The notes: generated by a model from the letters alone, not told the origin. Shown: positions 33,029 to 43,000, counted from the first letter of the stretch. The stretch is 64,000 nucleotides of DNA from Catenulispora yoronensis (GCF_039531695.1 NZ_BAAAQN010000028.1:66821-130820), one strand, 5' to 3'. Made by a program: numbers and translations.

Positions 33029-35685
33029 TGGACCTGGTCGAACGCGACGAACAGCTGGACCTGCTGGACCGGCTGCTCGCGGAGTCCGCCGCCGGCACCG
33101 GACGCATCGCAGTGGTCTGCGGTCCGGTCGCGACCGGGAAAAGCGCGCTGCTCGACGCCTTCGCCGACCGCGCGCGCCGGGCCGGCGTCTCGGTGCTCTC
33201 GGCCGTCTGCTCCGCCGAGGAGTCGGGGCTGCGGCTGGGCGTGCTGCGGCAGCTGCTGCGCGGCGCGCACCTGACCAGCGAGGCCACCGACCGGGTGGTG
33301 CGGTCCTCGGCCGGCGGGATGGTGGAGACCGAGCTGCTGGAGGACGTCTGCCGCACCCTGCTCGACGCCGCCGAGCGGAACCCGCTGGCCCTGGTGCTGG
33401 ACGACGCGCACTGGGCCGATCCGGCGTCCGCGCAGTGCCTGTCCTCGCTGGCCCGGCGCGCGCGGAACTCGCGTCTCATGGTTCTGATCGCCGAGCCCGA
33501 TCCGCCCTCCGAGCTGCGGCTGGAGCTGCTGCGGCGGCCGTCCACGCGGATGGTCCCGGTCGGTCCGCTGAGCCTGGACGGCGTCCGGCGGATGGTGGGG
33601 GCGGACGCCGGGCTGTGCCCCGACGAGCTCCACGAACTCAGCGGCGGCAACCCGCTGCTCGTCGCCGCGCTGCTGCGCGCCGAGGAGTACGGCGGCGCCG
33701 TCCTCGGCTGCCTGCGCCGCGGCGACGCCGGCATGCGCGACGCGGCCGCCGGCCTGGCCGTGCTCGGCACCACCCGCTGGCTGGACCGCCTGCTGGACCG
33801 CGACGCGATGGAGATCGCGACCTCGCTGCGCGCCCTGGAAGCAGCCGGCCTGCTGCTGGAGGGCCGGTTCCGCGACGACTCCGGCCGTGACGCGGTGCTG
33901 GTGGACCTCGGGTCCGCGCGCCGGGTCGAGCTGCACAGCCGCGCCGCGGACCTGGCGTTCGGCGACGGCGCGCCGCCGAGCGTGGTCGCCGGCCACCTGC
34001 TGGCCGCGCGCCGCACCCCGGCGCCGTGGGCGGTGCCGGTCCTGGAAGCGGCGGCGGCGCTGGCCCTGACCGAGGGCAACACCGAGCTGGCCATCGAGTC
34101 GCTGCGGCTGGCCGGCGCGGCCTGCGAGGACGGCCCGCACCTGGCGCGGATCCGCACCACGCTGCTGCGGGCCCAGTGGCGGATCGACCCGAACGCCCCC
34201 ACCCCGCTGATGGCCGAGCTCGCCGACGCCCACCGGCGCGGGGACCTGCGCGGCAGCGACGCGCTGGTGCTGACCAAGGCGCTGCTGTGGCACGGCCGAT
34301 TCGACGCCGCCCGCGACGTGCTGACCAGCCTGCGCGAGTCCGACGCGTTCGCCGACCCCGACACCCTGGCCGAGCTGCGCGACACCTATCCGTGGCTGCG
34401 CTGCTCCTACACCCCGTTCCTGGACTACGTGCCGCGGCCTGGCGCCCGCGGGCCGGACTCCCCGTCGCTGGCCCCGGGCCGCCGCTGGGAGGCCGCCACC
34501 GCCCTGGACAGCGTCCTGAGCTGGGGCCCGTCCGAGCCGGTGGTGGCCGAGGCCGAGCGGATCCTGCGCAACGCCCGCCTGGACGAGATGGGCATGGACA
34601 CCGTCGAGTCGGCGCTGCTCGCCCTCACCTACGGCGAATGCGCCGACCGGGCCGCGCCCTGGTGCGACGGCCTGATCGAGGACGCCGGGCAGCGCCAGGC
34701 CCCGACCCGGCACGCGCGGCTGTCCACGATCCGCGCCGAGATCAGCTTCCGCCAGGGCGACCTGCTGGCCGCCGAACAGCACGCGCGGCGCGGGCTGGAC
34801 GCCGTCCCCGGCACCGGCCTGGGCGTCACCGTCGGCGGCTCGCTGGCCAGCCTGCTGCTGCCGCTGCTGGCCATGGGCCACGACGATCTGGCCCTGGAGG
34901 AGCTGAGCCGCACCGTGCCGCAAGGCATGCTCCAGAGCCGCTACGGCCTGCACTACCTCCAGGCCCGCGGCCGCTGCCGGCTCCGCACCGGCAGCCCGGA
35001 CCTGGCCCTGGGCGACTTCCAGGCCTGCGGCGAGCTGATGACGCGGTGGAACATGGACAGCGCCGGCCTGATCGCCTGGCGGCTGGACCTCGCCGAGGCC
35101 CGGCTGGCGATGGGCGACCGGGAGGAGGCCCGCCGGCTGCTCCAGGAGCAGCTGACCCGCTGCGGCCGCGGCATGCGGCGGACCCGGGGGATCGCGACCC
35201 GGATGCTCGCCGCGACCGTCGAGGGCCGGCGGCGCCCGGCGCTGCTGCGGCAGGCCGCCGAGGTGCTGGAGTCCGTCGGCGACCGCTACGAGCTGGCCCG
35301 GGCCCTGACCGAGCTGACGGCCGCCTACATCAGCCTGGGCGAACCCCGCCGCGCCGCCGTCATCGGCCGCCGCGCCTGGGGCCTGGCCCAGGGCTGCCAC
35401 GCGCTGCCGCTGACCCGGCAGCTGTCCGTGGACGTCGGCCCGGACCTGGGCTCGGCGCCCCCGCCGCCGGAAGCGGCGCCGGAGGCGCCCGGGCCCGGCG
35501 CGCAGCCGCTCAGCGACGCCGAGCGGCGGGTCGTGCAGCTGGCCGCCGCGGCGTATACGAACCGTGAGATAGCCGACCGGCTGTACGTCACGGTCAGCAC
35601 CGTCGAGCAGCACCTGACCCGCGCCTACCGCAAGCTCAACGTCACGAACCGGGCGGACCTGTCGGCGGTGATCCCGGCGGGGTGA
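33025..35685 (+). CDS. second LAL-type LuxR regulator
   Basis: 886 residues. N-terminal AAA_16-type ATPase with P-loop GPVATGKSALL and Walker B LALVLDDAHWAD, a TPR-like helical middle (LLAAEQHARRGLDAVP and similar), a Pro-rich hinge (PPPPEAAPEAPGPG) and a C-terminal LuxR helix-turn-helix (LSDAERRVVQLAAAAYTN, VSTVEQHLTRAYRKL). Unlike the first LAL protein in the window, its P-loop is intact. The ATG at 33025 overlaps the leuA stop. LAL proteins frequently act as pathway-specific activators of polyketide clusters. Its last 44 bp overlap the 3' end of the convergent phosphopantetheinyl transferase gene. Confidence 0.9.
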   Translation: MMDLVERDEQLDLLDRLLAESAAGTGRIAVVCGPVATGKSALLDAFADRARRAGVSVLSAVCSAEESGLRLGVLRQLLRGAHLTSEATDRVVRSSAGGMVETELLEDVCRTLLDAAERNPLALVLDDAHWADPASAQCLSSLARRARNSRLMVLIAEPDPPSELRLELLRRPSTRMVPVGPLSLDGVRRMVGADAGLCPDELHELSGGNPLLVAALLRAEEYGGAVLGCLRRGDAGMRDAAAGLAVLGTTRWLDRLLDRDAMEIATSLRALEAAGLLLEGRFRDDSGRDAVLVDLGSARRVELHSRAADLAFGDGAPPSVVAGHLLAARRTPAPWAVPVLEAAAALALTEGNTELAIESLRLAGAACEDGPHLARIRTTLLRAQWRIDPNAPTPLMAELADAHRRGDLRGSDALVLTKALLWHGRFDAARDVLTSLRESDAFADPDTLAELRDTYPWLRCSYTPFLDYVPRPGARGPDSPSLAPGRRWEAATALDSVLSWGPSEPVVAEAERILRNARLDEMGMDTVESALLALTYGECADRAAPWCDGLIEDAGQRQAPTRHARLSTIRAEISFRQGDLLAAEQHARRGLDAVPGTGLGVTVGGSLASLLLPLLAMGHDDLALEELSRTVPQGMLQSRYGLHYLQARGRCRLRTGSPDLALGDFQACGELMTRWNMDSAGLIAWRLDLAEARLAMGDREEARRLLQEQLTRCGRGMRRTRGIATRMLAATVEGRRRPALLRQAAEVLESVGDRYELARALTELTAAYISLGEPRRAAVIGRRAWGLAQGCHALPLTRQLSVDVGPDLGSAPPPPEAAPEAPGPGAQPLSDAERRVVQLAAAAYTNREIADRLYVTVSTVEQHLTRAYRKLNVTNRADLSAVIPAG

Positions 35686-36358
35686 GGACGATCGCGGTGA
35701 GGACGATGCCCTCGGCGACGGTCCACCGGCCGCGGAACGCGGTCAGCGGACCGCCGTGCACCTCCGGCCCGGGCACCAGCAGCCGCGCGTGGAAGGTGCC
35801 CTGCTCCGGATCCACCGTGATCAGGGCGTTGTCGAAGTCCAGCCACTTGTTGGTCAGCGGGAACCACGCCTTGTAGACGGATTCCTTGGCGCTGAACAGC
35901 AGCCGGTCCCACGCGGTCTCCGGACGGCTCGCCGTGAGCTCGGCGATCCACGACCGCTCGGCCTCCAGGGAGACCGCCTCCAGCACCTGGTCCGGCAGCG
36001 GCGCGTTGGGTTCGGCGTCGATGCCGATCGCCGTGACGTCGGAGGACCAGCCCACCACGGCGCCGCGATAGCCGTCGCAGTGCGTCATGCTCCCGACCAC
36101 CCGGTCCGGCCAGCGAGGCTCCCCGCGCGGACCGGACAGGATCGGTACCGGCGGCACCCCCAGCTTCGCCATGGCCTGACGCGCGCAGGCCCGCGCGGTC
36201 GTGTATTCGCGCCGCCGCTTGGGGACGGCGCGCGCCACCGACTCCTCTTCCTCCGGGAACAGCCCGGCGTCCAGCAGGTCCTCGCGGGTGTCGGCGACGG
36301 CGACGAACGGTCCGGCGATCCGGTCCATCATCGCCGCCGGCGCTTCAGGAGGCGCCAT
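35642..36358 (-). CDS. Sfp/EntD-type 4'-phosphopantetheinyl transferase
   Basis: 238 residues. It transfers the phosphopantetheine arm of CoA to the conserved Ser of carrier proteins. GSMTHCDGYRGA (the PPTase SxTHS-like loop), AIGIDAEPN (magnesium-binding) and LFSAKESVYKAWFPL (the KExxxK motif) place it in the EntD/PptT branch. Its natural clients here would be the ACP domains of the PKS genes from 40014 onward. It is the last gene of an operon with a histidine kinase and response regulator; its ATG overlaps the regulator's stop by 14 nt. A later ATG at about 36331 (MMDRIAG) is an alternative start. The 3' end overlaps the LAL gene by 44 bp in convergent orientation. Confidence 0.9.
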   Translation of the reverse strand: MAPPEAPAAMMDRIAGPFVAVADTREDLLDAGLFPEEEESVARAVPKRRREYTTARACARQAMAKLGVPPVPILSGPRGEPRWPDRVVGSMTHCDGYRGAVVGWSSDVTAIGIDAEPNAPLPDQVLEAVSLEAERSWIAELTASRPETAWDRLLFSAKESVYKAWFPLTNKWLDFDNALITVDPEQGTFHARLLVPGPEVHGGPLTAFRGRWTVAEGIVLTAIVLTPPGSPPTGPPGS

Positions 36359-37025
36359 GGGACTGCCTGCCGGGCAGCAGGCCGTTGTCCACGGCCCGGT
36401 TCACCGCGTCCATCCGCGACACTGCGCCCAGCTTCATGAAGATGTTACGCAGGTGCCGCTTCACCGTCGGCACGGTGATGTCCATCCGGGTCGCTATCTG
36501 GCTGTTGCTCAGGGCCGCAGCCACCAGGTGCAGCAGCTCCAGCTCGCGGACGGACAACGGGTCCTGCGAGGCCGGCTGCTGCATCCGCGACAGGCCCTCG
36601 CGGGAGACCGCCAGCACGATCCGGTCGTCGTCGGCGACGACGCTGCGCAGCGCCGCCACCAGCTCCACGCGGTTGACGCTCTTGAGCAGGTAGCCGCGGC
36701 TGCCGGCGCCGATCAGCTGGCGCAGCACCTCCGGGCCGTCGTACATGCTCAGGATGATGACGCCGGTGGCCGGGGAGGCCCGGCGGATGGCCGTGACCGT
36801 GTCGGCGGCCTCCGGGCCGGGCATCTCGACGTCCAGCAGCACGATGTCGGGCCGGTGCCGGACGGCCTGGGCCACGGCCTCGTCGCCGGTGGCGGCCTCG
36901 CCGACGACGGTCATGTCGTCGTGGGCCTCCAGGATCTCGCGCAGGCCTTCGCGGAACAGGGCGTGGTCGTCGGCTATGACGACGGTCACTACCCGCTCAT
37001 TCGGCGACGGCATCGGCATCGGCAT
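36345..37025 (-). CDS. NarL/FixJ-family response regulator of the PPTase operon
   Basis: 226 residues from the ATG at 37025. Receiver domain with VIADDHALFREG, phospho-acceptor in IVLLDVEMP and Lys in YLLKSVN, then a LuxR helix-turn-helix (LSVRELELLHLVAAALSNSQ, ITVPTVKRHLRNIFMKLG). An overlap of 29 nt with the kinase gene gives the MPMPMP start; a GTG at 36989, seven bases after the kinase stop, would give a more typical N-terminus (VTVVIADDH). Both lack a strong ribosome site. Likely phosphorylated by the adjacent soluble kinase and a candidate regulator of the PKS genes. Confidence 0.85.
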   Translation of the reverse strand: MPMPMPSPNERVVTVVIADDHALFREGLREILEAHDDMTVVGEAATGDEAVAQAVRHRPDIVLLDVEMPGPEAADTVTAIRRASPATGVIILSMYDGPEVLRQLIGAGSRGYLLKSVNRVELVAALRSVVADDDRIVLAVSREGLSRMQQPASQDPLSVRELELLHLVAAALSNSQIATRMDITVPTVKRHLRNIFMKLGAVSRMDAVNRAVDNGLLPGRQSHGAS

Positions 37026-38130
37026 CGGCCGGTCCCTTCAGCGGCGCCCAGAGCACCACTCTCGTGCCGGCGCCGATCCGGCTGCTCACACACAGCGTGC
37101 CGTGCAACAGCTCGGCGCGCTCCACCATCGACTTCAGTCCGACGCCGTGGCGGTCGGCCGGGGCCCGCCCGGGATCGAAGCCGCGCCCGTCGTCCGCCAC
37201 CGAGGCCCGTAGTTCGTCGGGGGTGACGTCGATCTCGATGGTGAGTGTCGTGGCCGAGGCGTGGCGCAGCGCATTGATGACGGCCTCGCGCAGGATCAGC
37301 AGTGTCTGGTCCAGGACGGTGCAGGGCACGCCGGACTCCTCGCCACGGACCGTCAGGGTGACGTCGACGCCGTCGGTGTTGGCCCCTCTCAACGCGGTGC
37401 GCAGGGCCTTCTCCAGGTTCTTGACCTGGTCCCGGGGATGCAGGTCGGACGCGACGACGCGCAGGTTCCGCATCGACTCGGCGATGGCCCGCTGCGCCGC
37501 CTCCACTTTGGCGTCGGCCTTGGACGGTTGGCTGGTCCGGTAGAGGTCGTAGAGCTCCAGCTGCCGGTGCGCGACGCTGACGCTGTTCCCTATCCGGTCG
37601 TGCAGATCCCGGGCTATCCGTCGGCGTTCGGTCACCTGCGCGCAACGGAACTGCTTCAGCAGGAACCCGGTGTAGCTGGACACTGATTCGTGCATGCGCA
37701 GCGTCAGGCTTTCTTCGAGCGCCAACGCCACCAGCAGGTACAGGTCGATCCAGTCCGGGCCGGGCTCGATGAGCAGCGCGGTGGACGCCAGTGCGGCTTG
37801 GAAGAACGCTGACGCCTCCTGGATCGACTCCTTGGGGTGTTCTTCCTGGTGTTCCTCTTCGCAGGACTGCGACGCACCGGCGTCCCGCGCGGTGCGCGGA
37901 CCTCCGGGTTCGGCGGCGACCAGGCCCCCGCGCAGGTTGGAGACCACCTCGGAGAGGAGCTGCCCGGCGTTGGCGAGCGACTGGCGCAGCCGTGCGGAAT
38001 CCCCGGCCGTGTCATCGTTCAAGCAGGTCAGGCGTTCGGCGTAAGTGCCCAGGATCTGCTCGCGCGCCGATTCGACCAGCCGGGCCGCCGACGTGGCTTG
38101 GCGAAGCGATGGCCGGCCGTCCTGCGCCAT
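36997..38130 (-). CDS. soluble sensor histidine kinase (HisKA_3 type)
   Basis: 377 residues and no hydrophobic membrane segment, so the sensor is cytoplasmic. A helical N-terminal region of about 190 residues has no recognised family. ERRRIARDLHDRIGNSVSVA carries the phospho-acceptor His, REAVINALRHASATTL is the N box, and VADDGRGFDPG with GVGLKSMVERAELLHG forms the remaining ATP lid. GGGGGAG lies six bases upstream of the ATG at 38130; an earlier ATG at 38217 lacks it. It heads an overlapping operon with a response regulator and the phosphopantetheinyl transferase. Confidence 0.9.
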   Translation of the reverse strand: MAQDGRPSLRQATSAARLVESAREQILGTYAERLTCLNDDTAGDSARLRQSLANAGQLLSEVVSNLRGGLVAAEPGGPRTARDAGASQSCEEEHQEEHPKESIQEASAFFQAALASTALLIEPGPDWIDLYLLVALALEESLTLRMHESVSSYTGFLLKQFRCAQVTERRRIARDLHDRIGNSVSVAHRQLELYDLYRTSQPSKADAKVEAAQRAIAESMRNLRVVASDLHPRDQVKNLEKALRTALRGANTDGVDVTLTVRGEESGVPCTVLDQTLLILREAVINALRHASATTLTIEIDVTPDELRASVADDGRGFDPGRAPADRHGVGLKSMVERAELLHGTLCVSSRIGAGTRVVLWAPLKGPADADADAVAE

Positions 38131-38160
38131 CTTGTCTCCCCCGTCTTTACACGGTGTATT

Positions 38161-38172
38161 CCGGTGTAGGGG
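38161..38172 (+). promoter_or_regulatory. copy 1 of the CCGGTGTAGGGG direct repeat
   Basis: Lies about 30 bp upstream of the histidine kinase start. An identical 12-mer is at 38411 and a related GGTGTAGGGG is at 31067 upstream of leuA. A binding site for a cluster regulator is a reasonable guess. Confidence 0.45.
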
Positions 38173-38410
38173 CACTGGCCGCGACGCCCGTCCCAATGTA
38201 TCAGAATGCGAAGACACTGAAACGGAGCGTAGCCGCCATGGGATGATAGGCGCTTGATATGTCCCCCTGGTGAACTCCCGGTGAGGCCACCGCCTTGAGA
38301 GGTTTCCCTTGTCGGCGGTTCGGCGCGCGCCGCGGCGTCCGGCCCGGTCATCCTCGGCGACGCCGCCCGGCCGCGCCAGGGGATCGGGGTGCGATGAGGG
38401 GTTGGGCGAA

Positions 38411-38422
38411 CCGGTGTAGGGG
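38411..38422 (+). promoter_or_regulatory. copy 2 of the CCGGTGTAGGGG direct repeat
   Basis: Lies about 155 bp upstream of the HTH regulator start. It is followed by TTCCTGGCG, which also resembles the TCCT after the 31067 copy. Confidence 0.45.
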
Positions 38423-38577
38423 TTCCTGGCGCGATCGCCCGCCTCTTACATTCGAGGCGGTCGGCGCGGTCTTGCAGGGAATGCCGAAGAGTGCGGCCGG
38501 CCCGACTTGGAAGTCAGCGGGGGGCCGACACCGTCGTGGTTCGTAGCGGGGAGAGGCACGCCAAGGAGGGGACGGCA

Positions 38578-39666
38578 ATGACGACTGTTATCGACACCGA
38601 CTTCGATCGCGACCGGGGATATCCGGAGACAATTCCGGTTCCCATTCCGGCGCAGGGCGGGAAACCCGCTCACGACGATCTCGACGACGATCCCGAAGAA
38701 CGCCTCACCGCCGTTTACCGCTATGCCGTGGAAAGCGGCGGGATCACCGCCGCCGCGCCGGCCGCCGCCGCTCTGGGGCTGACGGCCAAGCAGGCCGAGG
38801 AGGCGATCGACGGCCTGCGCGACCGGCGGCTGCTGGCCGTGGAGCCCGGCTCCGGCGGGCTGCTGGTGGCCGTCGACCCCGAGATCGCGGCCCTGCTGCT
38901 GGTCTCGCCGATGGAGCAGGAGATCTACCGTCGCAGGGAGCTGATCGCGCAGATCCAGGAGCGCACCGAGGCGCTGCGCCGGGACTACGCCCGCAAGGCC
39001 CGGCCGGCCGTCGAGCCGGCCCCGGTGGAGCGGGTCGAGGACGCCGTCGCGGTCCGCGGCTTCCTGAAGCTCGCCGCCGGCGCCTGCGCCGCGGAGATCC
39101 TGGTGCTCCAGTCCGGCGACTGGGACGCCGAGAAGTTCGACGACGTGCTGCGGGTCTGCGCGCACCAGGCGGCCCGCGGCGTGGCGGTCCGGATCATCTG
39201 CCGGCACCGGCACCGCGCCGACCTGGTCTCCCGGCGCAAGCTCCGGGACCTGGCCGACGCCGGCGCGCAGGTGCGCACCGTCAGCCACGTACCGCGGGCG
39301 GCCGTGGTCTTCGACGGCTCGCAGGCCGTGCTGCTGGACCCGGCCTCGACCGAGCCCGGCGCGTCCTGCGTGCGGGTCGAGGTCGTGGTGCGGTTCCTGC
39401 TGGACGTCTTCGAGCACCAGTGGGACGCCGCGACCCCGGTGGACCGCGGCGAGCCCGGCTACGCCGAGGCCGCCGACGATCTGCAGCAGTCCATCGCCGA
39501 GCTGATGGCCCGCGGCTTCACCGACGAGGTGATGGCCCGCAAGCTGGGCATGTCGGTGCGGACCACCCGGCGCCACATCGCGGCGCTGATGCAGGACCTC
39601 GGCGCGGTCAGCAGGTTCCAGGCCGGGGCGCGGGCGGTGCGGCGCCAGCTGGTGGAAGCGGTCTGA
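38578..39666 (+). CDS. TrmB/LuxR-like two-part HTH transcriptional regulator
   Basis: 362 residues. An N-terminal winged-helix segment (ERLTAVYRYAVESGGITAAA, LGLTAKQAEEAIDGLRDRRL) resembles TrmB-type DNA-binding heads. A middle domain of about 120 residues (GVAVRIICRHRHRADLVS, AGAQVRTVSHVPRAAVVFDG) matches the phospholipase-D-like ligand domain found in such regulators, without an HKD catalytic motif. The C-terminal LuxR-type HTH is RGFTDEVMARKLGMSVRTTR followed by RRHIAALMQDLGAVS. AAGGAGG precedes the ATG. It lies immediately upstream of and codirectional with the PKS genes, so a pathway-specific activator role is likely. Proteins of this layout often accompany NRPS or PKS clusters. Confidence 0.8.
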   Translation: MTTVIDTDFDRDRGYPETIPVPIPAQGGKPAHDDLDDDPEERLTAVYRYAVESGGITAAAPAAAALGLTAKQAEEAIDGLRDRRLLAVEPGSGGLLVAVDPEIAALLLVSPMEQEIYRRRELIAQIQERTEALRRDYARKARPAVEPAPVERVEDAVAVRGFLKLAAGACAAEILVLQSGDWDAEKFDDVLRVCAHQAARGVAVRIICRHRHRADLVSRRKLRDLADAGAQVRTVSHVPRAAVVFDGSQAVLLDPASTEPGASCVRVEVVVRFLLDVFEHQWDAATPVDRGEPGYAEAADDLQQSIAELMARGFTDEVMARKLGMSVRTTRRHIAALMQDLGAVSRFQAGARAVRRQLVEAV

Positions 39667-40013
39667 TACCGCGCCGTCGACTCCGCCGGCGCCGCCGGAG
39701 CCGCTCGGCAGCGATCCGTCCCGGCCTCCCACGTTCCAGCCGGATACGGTTCCGGCGCAGTCCGGACCCGGATCCGGTGCGGTCCGGCCGCCCGGCGAGA
39801 ACAGTTCGGCCATCGGAAAGTCAGTGTCCCGAAGACAGCGCCCGATCCTTCGATTGGCGCTGTGGTTCATGCTGCCTTAACAAGGATTCTGCATTTGCCT
39901 ACTGGCAGCGAGTTACGGCCACTTGTTGTCAGTGCTCAGCATGTCTTCACCGCTTGACCCTAACGCTGAATGTTGATGCTCTGTCATTGCTTGCGAATGA
40001 AGGGGGTGCACGG
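39667..40013 (+). promoter_or_regulatory. PKS promoter region
   Basis: A 347-bp gap between the HTH regulator and the first PKS gene. An 8-bp inverted repeat (ACAGCGCC, 13-base spacer, GGCGCTGT) is at 39835-39863. The last 130 bp are noticeably AT-richer than their surroundings, as expected of a promoter. AAGGGGG is nine bases upstream of the ATG at 40014. No GGTGTAGGGG copy occurs here. Confidence 0.5.
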
Positions 40014-43000
40014 ATGGTGGTTCAACAGAATTCCGCGTCTGGGGAGCCGATCGCCGTCATCGGCATGTCCTGCCGACTGCCGGGAGCCGCCGATCCGGCC
40101 GCCTTCTGGGCGCTTCTGCGGGACGGCGTGGACGCCGTCACCGAGGCCCCGGAGGACCGGTGGCCGACCGCCGTGGTGCCCCGGTACCGGCGCGGCGGGT
40201 TCCTCGACGACGTCGCCGGCTTCGACGCCGCGTTCTTCGGGATCTCCCCGCACGAGGCCGTCGCCATGGATCCTCAGCAGCGGCTCGCGCTGGAGCTTGC
40301 GTGGGAGGCGCTCGAGCACGCGCGCATCGTGCCCGGCGCGGTCCGGGACACCGCCTGCTCGGTGTTCGTCGGCGCGATCGCGAACGACTACGCCGGGATC
40401 CAGGACCGCCTCGGCGTTCCGAGCCCGCACGCCTACACCGGCAGCCACCGGGCGATCATCGCCAACCGGGTCTCGTACTTCCTCGGCCTGCGCGGCGCCA
40501 GCCTCACCGTGGACACCGGACAGTCGTCCTCGCTGGTGGCGGTGCACATGGCGTGCGAGGCGCTGCGGCGCGGCGAGAGCGGCCTGGCGCTGGCCGGCGG
40601 CGTGAACCTCAACCTGGCCGGGCAGACCACGGTGTCGATCGGACGGTTCGGGGCGCTGTCGCCGGACGGCCGCTGCCACGTCTTCGACGAGCGCGCCAAC
40701 GGCTACGTCCGCGGCGAGGGCGGGGCCCTGGTCGCGCTCAAGCGGCTGGCCGACGCCCGGCGCGACGGCGATCACGTGCACTGCGTCATCCTCGGCGGCG
40801 CGGTCAACAACGACGGCGGCGGCGACGGGCTGACCGCGCCGAGCCGGCGGGCCCAGCAGGAGGTCGTCGAGCTGGCCTGGCGGCGCTCCGGCGTCCGGGC
40901 GGCCGACGTCCGGTACGTCGAGCTGCACGGGACCGGGACGCCGGTCGGCGACCCGATCGAGGCCGGTGCGCTGGGTGCGGCGCGGGGTGCGGGAGCGGGT
41001 GCTGCCGAAGTCTCGGGTACCGCGGAAGGCTCGGGTACCGCGGACGGCCCGGGCGCCGGTCGCCCGGAGCCGCTGCTGGTCGGATCCGTGAAGACGAACA
41101 TCGGCCACCTGGAAGGCGCCGCCGGCGTCGCCGGGCTGCTGAAAGTGGTGCTGAGCCTGGGACACGGCCTGATCCCGGCGAATCCGGGCTTTGGGAAGCC
41201 GAACCCGGAGATCCCGTTGGCGGAACTGGGGTTGGAGGTCGTCACCGAGGCGCGGGAGTGGCCCGCTGCTGGTTCGGGCGACCGGCCGGCCGTCGCCGGA
41301 GTGAGCGGGTTCGGCATGGGAGGCACGAACTGCCACCTCGTGGTGGCTCAGGCTCCTGACGAGGTGTCCGGCGCGACGGCCGCCGATGTGGCCGACGTGC
41401 CGTGGATCCTGTCGGGCAAGACCGCCGACGCGGTGCGGGCCCAGGCGGCCCGGCTGTCGGCGCGGATCGCCGCCGAGGCGCCGACCGGTGTCGGAGTCGG
41501 AGCCACCGGAACCATCGGGTTCACCGGAGCCGCTGGAGCCATCGAATCCACCGGGGCCGTCGGGCTGTCCCTGCTGCGGACCCGAACCGCCTTCGAACAC
41601 CGCGCGGTCCTGCTGGGCCCGGACCCGGCCGCCGGCCTCGCTGCGCTCGCGACCGGCAACCCCGACGACGCGACGGTCGTCGGCGCGGTGGTCTCCGGAG
41701 GCCGGGCGTTCGTCTTCCCCGGCCAGGGATCGCAATGGCCTGAAATGGCGCGCGGCCTGATGGCCGAGTCGGCGGAGTTCGCCGCGAACATCGAGCGGTG
41801 CGCCGAGGCGCTCGCCCCGTTCACCGACTACTCCCTGACCGACGTGCTGCTCGGCGCCGACGGCGCCCCGGACTTCGACCGGGTCGACGTGGTGCAGCCG
41901 GCGCTGTGGGCCGTGATGGTCTCGCTGGCGGCGCTGTGGCGGTCCCGCGGCGTGGAACCAGACCTGGTCATCGGCCACTCCCAGGGCGAGATCGCGGCCG
42001 CGACGGCGGTCGGCGCGCTGTCGCTGTCCGACGGCGCGCGCGTCGTGGCGTTGCGGAGCAAGGCCATCGGCGCGATCGCCGGCAGCGGCGGGATGCTCTC
42101 CGTCGCGGCGTCGGCCGAGACGGTCGAGGCGGCCATCGCCGAGCACGCACCGCAGGCGACCGTCGCGGCCGTCAACGGACCCCGGGCCGTGGTCGTGTCC
42201 GGCCCGAACGAGGCGCTGGCCGAACTCCAGCAGCACCTGGATGCCGCCGAGTACCGGACAAAGCTGGTGCCGGTCGACTACGCGTCCCACTCGGCCGCCG
42301 TCGACGTGCTGCGCGAGGAGCTGCGCCGGGCCCTGGAACCGATCCGGCCGGTCTCCACCGACACCCTGTTCATCTCGACCCTGACCGGCGAGCCGCTGGA
42401 CACCGCCGAGCTGGACGCCGACTACTGGTTCCGGAGCCTGCGGCACGGTGTGCGGTTCGCCGACGCGGTGCGGGTCGCGCTCGACGGCGGATGCGGCCTG
42501 CTGATCGAGTGCAGCGCGCACCCGGTGCTGGTCGGGGCGATCGAGGAGACCGTCGAGGTCGCGGAGCGCGAGGCGGTCGTGCTCGGAACGCTGCGCAGAG
42601 GGCTCGGTTCGCTCGGGCAGTTCCGCGTGGCGCTGGCACAGGCCTACGTCGGCGGCGCGCCGGTCGACTGGACGGAAGCGGTTCAGGACCAGAACCAGAA
42701 CCAGGACCAGAACCACAAGACGTTGGTCGAGTTGCCGACATACGCGTTCCAGCGGCGTCGGTTCTGGGCCGGGGAGACGCCGTCCACGTCGACGTCGACG
42801 GTCTCCGGCGCCCTCAAGAGCCGTCGCGAGGTCAGGGATTTGATTCTCTCGGTGACCGCCTCCGCGCTCGGGCTGGAAGACACCGGTTCGCTGCGGCCGG
42901 GAGCGGCGTTCAAGGAGATGGGAGTCGACTCCGCGATCGCCGTCGAGCTGCGTGGACGCCTGCGCGCGGCGACCGGCCTGGCGCTGTCGTCCGGGCTGCT

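Larger units (their letters stand above)
38131..38577. promoter_or_regulatory. divergent control region of the kinase and HTH regulator genes
   Basis: The 447-bp gap contains no gene. It has two exact copies of CCGGTGTAGGGG, at 38161-38172 and 38411-38422, each followed after a few bases by a CTGGC-CGCGA-CGCCCG-like stretch, so that about 34 bp are repeated 250 bp apart. One copy lies just upstream of each divergent gene. AAGGAGGGG at about 38563-38571 is the ribosome site of the plus-strand gene. Confidence 0.55.

Noticed and set aside
40514..40523. Sequencing error in the loading KS
   Set aside because: Gln at the Cys position is the known KSQ signature, and the surrounding VDTGQSSS context with a following AT and ACP is that of a loading module.
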